Notes: generated from the sequence alone by a model not told the origin. A stretch of 64,000 bases of DNA from Haliclona indistincta (GCA_964017065.1 OZ024785.1:2995142-3059141), one strand, 5' to 3'. Shown: positions 32,305-44,131, numbered from the stretch's first letter. A program made the numbers and translations.

Positions 32305-34333
32305 ATGAAATCGGCAATCGTGATTCTTTTTATATGGATGACATGTCTAAATGCTGGTAAGCGTTAGTACTAGCTGACAATAATAAGATTATAACACGTA
32401 TCAGAAGGTCCGGTGTCACTGACAACCCTGGGAGGAACGAATGCTCAGTTTCATTGCAATGGAAATGGTACTGTTCTAGCATGGGAAGTAGATGGATTAC
32501 CACTGAATCACCCAAACATTGTGGATCGAGAAATAACTGAACATACAGTAGTATCATCATCAGGCACAGTGCACTCCACCCTCACTGTACCAGCAACATC
32601 AGAGAATGATGGCACTACTGTGCGATGCTTTATTGGTCCATCATTGTTCAGTTTGACATTAGTCGGCAACTCCTCTACTCTCACTGTATTGCCAGGTCTA
32701 TGTTAGTACAATATATTTAAAGGTTACTATGAGTCTACAGGTATTGGTTCGGTCGTCAATGTGAGGTTCACGTCATCATTCAGTGCTGTACTGTGGGATC
32801 CTCCAGCAACTGCTGGTGTACTCAGTGGTCTCTCCTATATAGTGATTGTGATGAACAACAACACTGGTCAAGTGATTGTCAGTGACACTACCACCAACAC
32901 CATCTATCCATTGCCTCCTCTCCCGTTTTGTCAGTACTACACAGCTAATGTGACAGCATTCTCATCTCAACATCATAGTGAGAGTGTGGTTATTGGACAA
33001 AGAAAAGGAGGTGAGTTGATTCAAGAGTGCTTAATTCCAGTTGATACTAGCATTCTCTAGAAATCTATATTTTAACATCAAGTCAAGATATTTATGTTAC
33101 TCGTAAAGACAATACTTCCATCAAGTTATCAGTTCATCTTAACTTGGAGGTGTGGTAACGGTTATGATAGTGTGTGTAGTTTATTTTAATGTTATTACAG
33201 GTATTGGACGGTTTACCTTGTTTTGGTCAGAAGCTGAAATTTCAGACTTATCCACGAGACGATTTATCTAATATCACTGACCATTCGGAGGTATTGATTT
33301 CTGGGAGAGGAGATCATGTATATCCTATCATCGTTACTGAGGGAAAACGGCTATTCACTGCTGCCATCAGTCTTATTGCAAATGATGCTGTTCTTAAAGT
33401 GTTGAATCTAAATTTCAGTGAGTCTCTACAGCTGTGATACTAATAGAATTGTTGATATTCATGCAGGTACATTTGATGTTCAAAGCTGCAACATAACCAC
33501 ATCTACTGATCAAAGCTCTATAATGGTGGAGTGTAGATTTGTTATTAATTCAACAGCACTGTCAGGAATTGCGGTGATAAAGGATGAACACGATCAACCA
33601 ATTAAAGAAAAGGAACTGAACATCAAACATGGAAACAATATGAAATCAGTGAATATTACAGATCTACCAACAGGAAACTACAGTGTGTCTGTGTATGATG
33701 ATATTGAGGACGATCAACCTGCTTATAACCATCCTGAGTTTTTGAATATTGTTGCACATAGTCCAACACCTACTCCATCAACTATTGTTGTTCATACAGG
33801 TGCAACCGTTGTTGCATTGCTGTAATGCTGTTTATATTATTATGATCTCTCTTTTAGAAACAGCTATTGCTGAAAGTTCACTTGTGCATGGTACAGTACA
33901 CAATAGTTATTCTCCTGGTCCTACCATGACCATAACACTGAGTATGCTTATAATTATAGCAAGTGATAATGAATTATAACTTACTTTTATTCTATTGTTG
34001 TTTCCGTGTACAGATGAAAGTTTTCCTTCTATCGCCATAGCTGCTATTTCTACTGGGCTTAGTCTAATACTGCTGCTTTTGATACTAACTGGGATCATTA
34101 CTATAGTGTGTGCAGCAGTTACTATGAACAAAAATAAGAACAGAGGTATTACAATGTTTTGTTTTCAAATTTAGACATTTTTTCCACTAGGTGTTGTTGA
34201 CCATGTTCCAGTTCATGATAATCCTGCTTACATCACAATGAAGAGGATCACCTTGAACAAGAACACTGCTTATGAGACTGTTAATATAAATGAGACTATC
34301 AATACAAGTGCAGTTTATGAGACTGTATTATAA
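32305..34333 (+). CDS. Ig-FN3 transmembrane receptor, beta-type rear (receptor 7)
   Basis: Nine exons give about 536 aa: 32305-32356, 32405-32695, 32741-33010, 33061-33149, 33201-33417, 33467-33799, 33858-33941, 34014-34145 and 34191-34333. The signal peptide is MKSAIVILFIWMTCLNA. The Ig domain has QFHC, AWEVDG and VRC; the FN3 has VLWDPPATAG. The second spacer exon reads LPCFGQK rather than CPDQ. Exon 6 (CNITTSTDQSSIMVECRF, GNYSVSVYDD) and the membrane helix (AIAAISTGLSLILLLLIL) form a rear type shared only with the gene at 42096. The tail is shorter: NPAYITM, TAYETV and a C-terminal VYETVL. Donor of exon 4 is gtgtgg, weaker than in its paralogue. Confidence 0.83.
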
Positions 34334-35127
34334 GTGACTGTTAACACGAAACATTTGAAAATCTAATTAAATTCTGGGTTCTTAAGAAAGGGAGCATGCT
34401 ATATTATATTGCTACGGAATAATCACATCATCACAATTTTCAAAGCTTGATTGAAGATCTGTTTCTCCATGAATCAGCACCTATTTTGCATATTAACAAA
34501 GAACCAACTTGTCTCCTTTTAATAGCTCAATCACAACAGCTAATCACTCCTTGATACAGTAAAAGTAAACATGTAACTACATCAGATGCTGTCTCATAAC
34601 CATGCCCAGTAACTGGAAATCAACCTGCACCAACTGTGAACAATTCTATTCAGATAACTTTATCAAAATTAATGTATCAGTTTGTTTACTAACTCCCATG
34701 CAAATGACACAAGTATGTCCATACTGTCTCCTTTAGCAGAATCAGCAACAACTACTGTGACAGCAAAATGTTGTCAGTAATCACTTTAAAGAAACAACCC
34801 ACACCAGTAGTAAATAAACCTGATTAGACAGTTTTATAAAAAACACCGAAGTTTAATCTAAATCTGTGTAAGCAACTACATCAGTAGGAAACGATCAATA
34901 CCTAGAGTGTGTGCGTGTGTCACTGTGTGGGTGTGTAGAAATGATTAATTTTGTCTTTCTAACAGAAGGATGTACCACCAGTATAACTACTACTGGTAAT
35001 TACTATTAAAATTCTATTTTGTCAAATAGAATTTTTCAAAATAGGATACATCATACTACATGTACTGGATTTATTATTGTTATCAACCAGATATTAACAT
35101 AGCTCATGATCTATGGTTCATGTAATC
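34334..35127. repeat. duplicated spacer with damaged relic exons
   Basis: Matches 44132-45078. At about 34965 the relic exon starts (AAGGATGTACCACC) but is cut short. Only the final TTTTGTCAAATAG of the second relic exon survives near 35022-35034. No functional gene. Confidence 0.6.
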
Positions 35128-35195
35128 TACAGTTAGGAAAACAGTTATGTTTATTTAGCTCAATACGTAGGAGGATAAGGGACAAGCCCCTCCTC
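35128..35195 (+). promoter_or_regulatory. conserved block upstream of type I heads
   Basis: Second copy of the CTACAGTTAGGAAAACAGTT block, ending about 50 bp before the ATG at 35248. Confidence 0.4.
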
Positions 35196-35247
35196 CTCTG
35201 TGTTTGTACATGTATGCATTTTTCTTGAACTCAAGTTGACAGCAGCC

Positions 35248-37531
35248 ATGTATACGGTGTTCCTCTGCTTCTTGATCATGATCATGAGTACAACTACTAG
35301 CCATAGTTCAGCTGCTGCTGGTAATTATTATTAATGGAGTGAGACAAGGTCTTGTAATTTCTTTCTCTAGCACTCACAGAGGGTCCAGTGTCAGTGAGTG
35401 TACTGGTTGGAGAGAATGCTTTGTTCTACTGTAGCGGTAGTGGTTTCACCACAGCATGGATAGTGGATGGATCTTTAGCAACTGACTCTATCATTGTGGA
35501 TCGAGGAATCACTCCTAATACTCTAACGACATCATCAGGCACAGTACAGTCCACTCTCACTGTACCAGCAACACTAATGAACAATGGCACTACTGTACAG
35601 TGTAGAGTCGTATCACTCAGTGGGTTTGCTGTCAGCAGCAATGCTACCCTAACTGTTCTCCCTATACCTGGTGAGCTGTACAGCAGTACAGGACTAATGT
35701 ACTGATAACATACCATACTATACTATATTGTACAGGTATTGGACAGGTTCGTAGTGTCAGGTTCACTTCATCACTCAGTGACGTACTGTGGGATCCTCCA
35801 TTGACTGCTCCGAGTGGTCTCATGTATAAGGTCACTACGATGGACATGATCACTGGTCAAATTGTTGTCAATGAAACTACTAACAACACCTTTTGTCCTC
35901 TACCTGAACTAGAGAATTGTCAGCACTACACTGTTAATGTGACAGCATTCTCATCTCAGCAACAAGGTGATAGTGTGGTTACTGGATTGAGTCTACCAGG
36001 AAGTGAGTGTGTTGGTTGTACAGTGTGATTTGATACTGATATTCATTTTATAGATAACTATCGATTCAAAACTATATTGTCACAAGAGCTTGTCTTCAGA
36101 GAACCATCAATTGTAGAAGTCCTTGTCACACTACGTGTAATAGTATGTTAGATGCAGTTGTAACTTTTAAAATTATTCTTTTTTCCAGCTATCAGGTGTG
36201 CCATGTCCTGATCAGAGACTAACAGCTCAGTCGTACCCTCAATCCAACACATCTGATATCACTAACCATCCTGAGCTAGTGATAATGAGCAGTGGAGATA
36301 TTGTATACTCCATCACTACTGGTATTGAGAGGAAGCAACACTACACAGCTACTATCAGCCTCGTTGGCAATGAAGGGATTATACAAGAGTTGCCTTTAAC
36401 ATTCAGTGAGTTAGTCTTGTATTACGATATTATTATTTTTGATGGTTGAAATCACAATACAGGTACATTTGATATCCAAGACTGTGATGTATCCAGTGAC
36501 CAGCACACTAGCTCCATACTAGTGGAGTGTACATTTGCCATCAATTCAACAGCACCAGGGATTGTAGTGATACAAGATGACCAGAGTCAATATACCATCA
36601 ACAAGACACTGCAGAGACTGCTGCAGGATAGTGATAAAGGATCTGTCAACATTACTGGTCTACCAGCAGGAGAGTATAGTGTGAGAGTGTATGACAACAG
36701 TCCAGCTTCTGACAGCACTAGTGCTGCATATCAGCATTCTCAGTTAATACACATTATGGAACTACCTAGTCCTTATCTTTCAAGCATCATGCCATCTATC
36801 ATACTCCCATCAGGTATGTCATGTATAGTGCTGTACACCTACAAATGCAATCATGATGGATTAATGGTTTTTCTTTTAGAATCTTCAACAAGTTTTTTGG
36901 CACATTCAAGTTCCTTCTTGTTTAGCAACAGTGTCACTCCTAGTGTGGTGCTTGAGTCAACAACAGGTTATTCAGCAAATAATAGTCCATGTCACTACTT
37001 CAGTATACTGTACTGCTTTGTGGATCATTGTTTATGCAATTCTAGTCCAACTGAGAGTTTGTTTGTGCATATCATGATACAGTACGCACAATTGTCTCTC
37101 TCTATTACATATTGCATACTTTAACATCAGAATATTATAATGTTTATGATTGATTGAGTGCTGTATACATGCAGATATTTCCATCTCTGTCATCATTGTT
37201 GGACCATTGTTAGCGCTACTTGTGATACTGATTGTGGTCTTCACTACTATAGTGTGTGCAGCACGTGCTGTTACTATTAGAAGAAATCAACGCATTATAG
37301 GTATCTAATGAATAAGTATTTAATTAACGCATTAAATAATTTCTAGCTGCAGGTGTTATTGATCATGTTCCAGTTGATGATAATCCTGCTTACATCACAA
37401 TGAAGAGGATCACCTTGAACAAGAACACTGCTTATGATACTGTTAATATGAGAGACCGTCATTATGAGACTGGTAGTGATTATGAGACTGTCAACACTAG
37501 TGCTTATGAGAATGTTAACATTACTAGTTGA
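35248..37531 (+). CDS. Ig-FN3 transmembrane receptor with tyrosine-motif tail (receptor 8)
   Basis: Nine exons give about 562 aa: 35248-35320, 35371-35670, 35736-36002, 36054-36142, 36189-36405, 36463-36813, 36880-36966, 37175-37300 and 37353-37531. The signal peptide (MYTVFLCFLIMIMSTT) carries a small internal expansion. The Ig exon is 9 nt longer than in receptor 1. FN3 has VLWDPP, and the spacer domain has VPCPDQRL. The 57 nt intron between exons 5 and 6 contains a TGA, so here it must be spliced, unlike the open version in receptors 1, 9 and 10. Rear type equals that of receptors 3, 6 and 10. In the tail NPAYITM is kept, TAYETV has become TAYDTV, and one YETV is YETG, so the motif set differs from its siblings. 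Confidence 0.85.
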
Positions 37532-37896
37532 GAGTTTTGGCTTCATACTTGCATTTCAATTTTGAATCGTTCACCAAATTTCGTCGCCGCAAATTAAGTA
37601 ACTCAACACTGATACACTAACATTGTGATTTGGTTGTTGTCTCATAATAGCCGGATAACATGGAGCTGTCATTTTGAACAACGAACCAAGAAGAGACTCA
37701 ATAGGCAACCAATGATATAAATGCACAGATTTTGGCTGTTATTTATTATCTTAGGGACTTAAGCGCACAACCACATTCTGTAAACAATTCACTTGTATAC
37801 GTATACTATACTGGCTTATGTAATCACAATGATCCATCACTTAGTTATTTCTGTGCCTAAACTGCACGAACGTTCTGGTCGATAAGGAGTCTGATC
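37532..37896. repeat. duplicated 3' flank
   Basis: Copy of 30866-31232. No gene. Confidence 0.7.
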
Positions 37897-38175
37897 ATGA
37901 AATCAACAGTGATGATTCTCTATGTATGGATGATGTGTACAAATACTTATGGTAGTTATGACAAGAGCTAGGCATATATCTTTGATTGTACACAGCTATG
38001 GCTACAGAGGGTCCAGTGTCAGTAACTACCCTTGAAGGACTAAATGCTCAGTTCTACTGTGCTGGTAGTGGTACTGTTCTGGTGTGGGAAGTAGATGGAT
38101 TATCAAATAATGATCATATTGAGAATCGAGGAATAATTGATATGTCATGGTGTTATACAGTGAATAAGTGCCATT
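37897..38175 (+). pseudogene. receptor head fragment (receptor 8a)
   Basis: The signal-peptide exon (MKSTVMILYVWMMCTNT) is open here. A partial Ig exon (TEGPVSVTTLEGLNAQF, VWEVDGL) ends after IENRGIID and runs into a stop. FN3 and all later exons are missing. Same truncation point as the copy at 31233, so the truncation predates the segmental duplication. Confidence 0.75.
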
Positions 38176-38437
38176 GACTGTCAGCTCGCTCATGAGCTCC
38201 TTTAATCTAGCTTTGCCTTCAATCAATGATACAAGCATTGCAATACAATGTAGTGGAATATTAATTAGCTATGAGGTAGTTTCATGTAGAACTTGCTGTT
38301 TTGAGTAAGTTAGTCAGTAACAGTCTTAAGAAGTGAGCATGAACTAAAAGTCGAAATTCTAGCTCAGATGCCATGGTCTTCAAATTACTATCATGCAGCT
38401 GTGGTTTCAGATGAGATAGACCTCAATCAGCAACTTA

Positions 38438-38595
38438 TTAGGGAGACACGGTAGTGTCTCCCTATGTAGGGTTGAACGAGAAAACAAGATGGCGGCTACA
38501 TACAATGTATTAGCGTTCAAACGCTGATATTTCGCCTGGTGATGAATTTTCTACGTCCAAAGACACTTAAATCTGCTATCTGGCGTTGCCCCATC
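38438..38595 (-). repeat. inverted copy of the head-II upstream block
   Basis: Reverse complement of 41861-42015, about 90 percent identical by eye, at the left end of the compound insertion. It includes a local palindrome, GGGAGACAC with GTGTCTCCC. Confidence 0.75.
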
Positions 38596-38698
38596 TTACA
38601 GTAGCAAGGAGATTGCTCGAGATTGTTACTAAAGTGACGAACCTGGAAACGGTGAAAATCGAGTTTCGTCATCTTCGTTTTCTTCTTTCTTTCTTCCT

Positions 38699-40010
38699 TT
38701 CCTTCCTTCCTTCCTTCCTTCCTTCCTTCCTTCCTTCCTTCCTTCCTTCCTTCCTTCCTTCCTTCCTTCCTTCCTTCCTTCCTTCCTTCCTTCCTTCCTT
38801 CCTTCCTTCCTTCCTTCCTTCCTTCCTTCCTTCCTTCCTTCCTTCCTTCCTTCCTTCCTTCCTTCCTTCCTTCCTTCCTTCCTTCCTTCCTTCCTTCCTT
38901 CCTTCCTTCCTTCCTTCCTTCCTTCCTTCCTTCCTTCCTTCCTTCCTTCCTTCCTTCCTTCCTTCCTTCCTTCCTTCCTTCCTTCCTTCCTTCCTTCCTT
39001 CCTTCCTTCCTTCCTTCCTTCCTTCCTTCCTTCCTTCCTTCCTTCCTTCCTTCCTTCCTTCCTTCCTTCCTTCCTTCCTTCCTTCCTTCCTTCCTTCCTT
39101 CCTTCCTTCCTTCCTTCCTTCCTTCCTTCCTTCCTTCCTTCCTTCCTTCCTTCCTTCCTTCCTTCCTTCCTTCCTTCCTTCCTTCCTTCCTTCCTTCCTT
39201 CCTTCCTTCCTTCCTTCCTTCCTTCCTTCCTTCCTTCCTTCCTTCCTTCCTTCCTTCCTTCCTTCCTTCCTTCCTTCCTTCCTTCCTTCCTTCCTTCCTT
39301 CCTTCCTTCCTTCCTTCCTTCCTTCCTTCCTTCCTTCCTTCCTTCCTTCCTTCCTTCCTTCCTTCCTTCCTTCCTTCCTTCCTTCCTTCCTTCCTTCCTT
39401 CCTTCCTTCCTTCCTTCCTTCCTTCCTTCCTTCCTTCCTTCCTTCCTTCCTTCCTTCCTTCCTTCCTTCCTTCCTTCCTTCCTTCCTTCCTTCCTTCCTT
39501 CCTTCCTTCCTTCCTTCCTTCCTTCCTTCCTTCCTTCCTTCCTTCCTTCCTTCCTTCCTTCCTTCCTTCCTTCCTTCCTTCCTTCCTTCCTTCCTTCCTT
39601 CCTTCCTTCCTTCCTTCCTTCCTTCCTTCCTTCCTTCCTTCCTTCCTTCCTTCCTTCCTTCCTTCCTTCCTTCCTTCCTTCCTTCCTTCCTTCCTTCCTT
39701 CCTTCCTTCCTTCCTTCCTTCCTTCCTTCCTTCCTTCCTTCCTTCCTTCCTTCCTTCCTTCCTTCCTTCCTTCCTTCCTTCCTTCCTTCCTTCCTTCCTT
39801 CCTTCCTTCCTTCCTTCCTTCCTTCCTTCCTTCCTTCCTTCCTTCCTTCCTTCCTTCCTTCCTTCCTTCCTTCCTTCCTTCCTTCCTTCCTTCCTTCCTT
39901 CCTTCCTTCCTTCCTTCCTTCCTTCCTTCCTTCCTTCCTTCCTTCCTTCCTTCCTTCCTTCCTTCCTTCCTTCCTTCCTTCCTTCCTTCCTTCCTTCCTT
40001 CCTTCCTTCC
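38699..40010. repeat. perfect (TTCC)n microsatellite, 328 units
   Basis: 1312 bp of TTCC without a single interruption, GGAA on the minus strand. Reading frames through it have no stops in several frames and must not be taken as genes. Each GGAA is the core of an ETS-factor site. Confidence 0.98.
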
Positions 40011-40246
40011 ACTCGCCTAGCACCTTTACGTGAGCAGTGCCGAGACCAAAACACCCACGAACAGTCGTGAAATTCTCCTGGCATGTGCCTTTTGAACTTA
40101 GTTTTTAGCGAAACGGCGATATAAATTCCGCGACTTCTCGATCGTGATCCATTGTCAGCTAAGTGTTAGACGCCATTAATAATTATAGTGATTGCGCAAT
40201 ACGCACGTGACCAAGCTGTGGTTAGCGCACGTGACCAAGCACAAGC

Positions 40247-40729
40247 TTGAGTCTGTCTTCCGCCAACACTGAGGATGGTGCACGCCTTGACATCGCTGCA
40301 GATGGGTTCTGGGGATGCTCTTCACAAAGAACCTTCTTCGATGTGAGGGTATTCAATCCGCATGCCCCCTCAAACAACATGAATACCTCCTCCTCCTGCT
40401 ATCGTAAACATGAGCTGGCAAAGAAGCGAGCATACTCACAAAGGATAAGAGAAATTGAACACTCTTCATTTACTCCTCTTGTCCTCTCTGCCACTGGTGG
40501 TCTTGCAAATGAGGCAATAGTGTTCTACAAGCGTCTGGCTTCAATGCTTGCTACTAAATGGGATCAGCCGTACTCATCTACCCTGTGCTGGTTGAGATGC
40601 CTTTTAGGCTTCTCTCTTCTGAGATCTGCCATCAGATCTCTCCGAGGCTCGCGTTCTACTTGCGGCCACGCTCTTAAGACCCCTGCAGTGGCTGATCTGG
40701 TCAACTCTGAGTCCGGCATCACTCTCTGA
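40247..40729 (+). pseudogene. C-terminal end of a non-LTR retrotransposon polyprotein
   Basis: The frame encodes GARLDIAADGFWG, FFDVRVFNPHA, YRKHELAKKRAY, FTPLVLSATGG and CWLRCLLGFSLLRSAI, ending in a stop followed by a short 3' UTR and poly(A). Such segments are typical of the C-terminus of reverse-transcriptase polyproteins in sponge and cnidarian LINEs. That assignment comes from memory of the family, not from a search. The N-terminal bulk is missing because of 5' truncation. The first two codons shown come from the target-site duplication. Confidence 0.65.
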
Positions 40730-40810
40730 CTAACTAACTAACACATGTCCCTTATTATAATCATTACTCTAACACTATTGCCATTAATGTATATATACTG
40801 CAGTTTGCAC

Positions 40811-40845
<35 letters not shown>
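40253..40845 (+). mobile_element. 5'-truncated LINE insertion with poly(A) tail and TSD
   Basis: Flanked by direct repeats AAGCTTGAGT at 40243-40252 and 40846-40855, and ends in an A-tract of about 35. This is the classic signature of target-primed reverse transcription. Confidence 0.85.
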
Positions 40846-40850
<5 letters not shown>

Positions 40851-40855
40851 TGAGT

Positions 40856-41195
40856 ATCGCCACGCCGTATAGATCACGGAGAACACATATTTGTCTGGAG
40901 TCTTCGAAGAACGGTAAGCTAGCAAGCGCAGAATCACCATTCTGCCTTACCAGATAATTATAACCGCCGGCGCCGTAAACAAGTGTGGGCGGGGCTCGTA
41001 TGCACTGTATTCATGCATGCGTAGGCGAGCTGATATGTACAGCATTAGAATTATTTAGCTACAAGTTTAAAATTGTTAATAATAAAGAAAAGCCATCAAC
41101 AACAGGAAAACCAAACCAATGGTGGAGACAAAGATGGCACAGCAATTGCATGATATTGAACTGCACTTCACTGAAAAAGAAAAAAGGACACAAAC
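40856..41195. other. no recognised feature
   Basis: Part of the compound insertion between the LINE end and the MITE. It contains CCGCCGGCGCCG and a short AT-rich stretch, with no supported gene. Confidence 0.4.
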
Positions 41196-41573
41196 AAGAA
41201 AATTAAAAAGATTTCTATCGAAATCAAAAGGATGTAGGGTTGTGAAATCTACCACTGGCAACAATGTAAACTAACAAGGAACAAGCATGGAATGGTAACA
41301 CGATTGACTTGCTAACGGACCATAGATCCCTACATCAGTGGCTGTACACAAGCTGTCACAAGCTGAATGCACGTCAGGTGTCAGTCAACAGCAACTAGCT
41401 GAACTAGCTATAGTCAACCACAGCAGCCACTGATGTAGGGATCTATGGTCTGTTAGCAAGTCAATCGTGTTACCATTCCATGCTTGTTCCTTGTTAGTTT
41501 ACATTGTTGACCAGTGGTAGATTTCACAACCCTACATCCTTTTGATTTCGATAGAAATCTTTTTAATTTTCTT
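41196..41573. mobile_element. MITE/foldback, about 150 bp arms
   Basis: Starts AAGAAAATTAAAAAGATTTC and ends with its inverse at 41573. The arms run inward past CCCTACATCAGTGGCT. The right end is also the right junction of the compound insertion. Shares the inner CCCTACATCAG motif with 27272-27547. Confidence 0.8.
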
Positions 41574-41860
41574 GTATATTATGTCACAGTCATGTTTGAA
41601 CAACAAGATGTCAGTGTATGATGTTACTTTATAGACAGCAGCAAATACTAGTGACTTTGACCTTTAGATAGAATCAATGAATCAAACAGAAAGTAAATTG
41701 AAAGAGCCTATTATGCTGTATGTCTTTCACTAACATATATAATATCCTGGTCTTGGTCTTTTCAAGCCTGCCCATAATTATGTCATTTATATTCTGCATG
41801 CTTTTTTATACTAAAATTAATTTTAATTAGTTATACACAAATTAGTGTGGCTTTTGTGAG

Positions 41861-42015
41861 GATGGGGCAACGCCAGAGAGCAGATCTAAGTGTCTTTGGA
41901 CGTACAAAATTCATCACCAGGCGAAATATCAGCATTTGAATGCTAATACATTGTATTGTAGCCGCCATCTCGTTTTCCGTCATCCAACATAGGGGGCGCT
42001 ACCGTGTCTCCCTAA
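41861..42015 (+). promoter_or_regulatory. 160 bp block upstream of head-II receptors (copy 3)
   Basis: Same block as 32061-32220, ending 81 bp before the ATG at 42096. GCCGCCATCT is retained. Confidence 0.4.
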
Positions 42016-42095
42016 TACTACTGAATTACTGCACGTTTCATGCTTTCCTATTGGGTACGTATCTAGCAACCGAGTCTGTTCGTTATCATGCAGGC

Positions 42096-44131
42096 ATGAA
42101 ATCGGCAATCGTGATTCTTTTTATATGGATGACATGTATAAATGCTGGTAAGCGTTAATACTAGCTGACAATAATAAGATTATAACACATCAAACATGTA
42201 TCAGAAGGTCCGGTGTCACTGACTACCTTGGGAGGAACGAATGCTCTGTTTCATTGTAATGGAAGTGGTACTGTTCTAGCATGGGAAGTAGATGGATTAC
42301 CACTGAATCACCAAAACATTGTGGATCGAGAAATAACTGAACATACAGTATCACCATCATCAGGCACAGTACAGTCCACTCTCACAGTACCAGCAACATC
42401 AGAGAATGATGGCACTACTGTGCGATGCTTTATTGGTCCATCTTTGTTCAGTTTGACATTAATCGGCATCTCCTCTACTCTCACTGTATTGCCAGGTCTG
42501 TGTTACTACAATACATATTAAAGGTTACTATGAGTCTACATGCAGGTATTGGTCCGGTCGTCAATGTGAGGTTCAGTGTTTCATTCATCAGTCTATTGTG
42601 GGATCCTCCAGCAACTGCTGGTGTACTCAGTGGTCTCTCCTATATAGTGATTGTGATGAACAACAACACTGGTCAAGTGGTTGTCAGTGACACTACCACC
42701 AACAGCAACTATCCATTGCCTCCGCTCCCGTCTTGTCAGTACTACACAGCTAATGTGACAGCATTCTCATCTCAGCATCGTAGTGAGAGTGTAGTTATCG
42801 GACAAAGACAAGGAGGTGAGTTGTTTCAGGAGTAATTAATTCCAGTTGAACTTGATACTAGCATTTAATTTTCCAGAAATCTTTATTTTAACATCAAGTC
42901 AAGATATTGATGTTACGCGTAAAGACAATACTTCCATCAAGTTGTCAGTTCACCTTAACCTGGAGGTATGATATAACGGCTATGATAATTATCGTAAGTA
43001 TAATTTATCATAATGTTATTGTAGGTATTGGATGGTTTACCTTGTTTTGGTGAGATGCTAAAATTTCAGACTTATCCACGAGATGATATATCTAATATCA
43101 CTGACCATTCTGAGGTGATGATTTCTTGGGGAGGATATCATGTATATCCTATCATCGTTACTGAGAGTCCATCAGTCTTATTGCAAATGATGCTGTTATT
43201 AAAGTGTTGAATCTAAATTTCAGTGAGTCTCTACAGCTGTGATACTAATAGAGTTGTTGATATTCATGCAGGTACATTTGATGTTCAAAACTGCAACATA
43301 ACCACATCTACTGATCAAAGCTCTATAATGGTGGAGTGTAGATTTGCTGTTAATTCAACAGCACTGTCAGGAATTGTTGTGATAAAGGATGAACACGATC
43401 AACCAATTAATGAAAGGGAACTGAACATCAAACATGGAAACAATATGAAATCAGTGAATATTGCAGATCTACCAACAGGAAACTACAAAGCATCTGTGCA
43501 TGACGATATTGAAGACAATCAACCTGCTTATCAGCATCCAGAGTTTTTGAAAATTGTTGCACACAGTCCAACACCTACTCCATCAACTACTGTTGTTCAT
43601 ACAGGTACAACATGTTGTTGCATTGCTGTAATGCTGTTTATATATTATTATGATCTCTTTTAGAAACAGCTATTGGTGAAAGTTCACTTGTGCATGGTAC
43701 AGTACACAATAGTTCTTCTCCTGGTCCTACCATGACTATGACCATAACACAGTGTATGTTTATAAGTATAGCATGTGATTATAACTTACTTTCATGTTAT
43801 TGTTGTTTCTGTGTACAGATAGTTTTCCTTCTATCGCCATAGCTGCTATTGCTACTGGGCTTAGTCTAATGCTGCTACTAACTGGGATCATTACTATAGT
43901 GTGTGCAGCAGTTATTATGAACAAAAATAATAAGGACGGAGGTATTATAATCTTTTGTTTCCAAATCTAGACTCAATTTTTCCACTAGGTGTTATTGATC
44001 ATGTTCCAGTTGATGATAATCCTGCTTACATCACAATGAAGAGGATCACCTTGAACAAAAACAATGCTTATGAGACTGTTAATATAAATGAGACTATCAA
44101 TACTAGTGCAGTTTATGAGACTGTGTTATAA
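42096..44131 (+). pseudogene. receptor with 19 bp frameshift deletion (receptor 8b)
   Basis: All nine exons are recognisable: 42096-42147, 42205-42495, 42546-42815, 42877-42965, 43025-43222, 43272-43604, 43664-43753, 43819-43941 and 43989-44131. It is the close paralogue of the receptor at 32305. Exon 5 is 198 nt instead of 217: 19 nt are missing after TTACTGAG near 43166, and the frame hits TGA at 43208. Everything else, including signal peptide, Ig, FN3, transmembrane helix and tail (NPAYITM, NAYETV, VYETVL), is open. Either a recent pseudogene, or a truncated secreted Ig-FN3 product without a membrane anchor. A sequencing error of exactly 19 bp is less likely. Confidence 0.8.

Larger units (their letters stand above)
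38437..41573. mobile_element. 3.1 kb compound insertion
   Basis: The paralogous locus near 31776 runs directly from CAATCAGCAATTT into GTATATTATGTCAC, while here 3137 bp intervene. The insert contains, in order, an inverted copy of the 160 bp head-II block, the TTCC array, unique sequence, a LINE 3' end and a MITE whose right end coincides with the right junction. It probably built up by nested insertions or one composite rearrangement. Confidence 0.65.

Noticed and set aside
38586..40084. Long open frames of 464-494 codons on both strands (repeating FLPS or KEGR)
   Set aside because: They are translations of the TTCC microsatellite, whose 12 nt periodicity has no stops.
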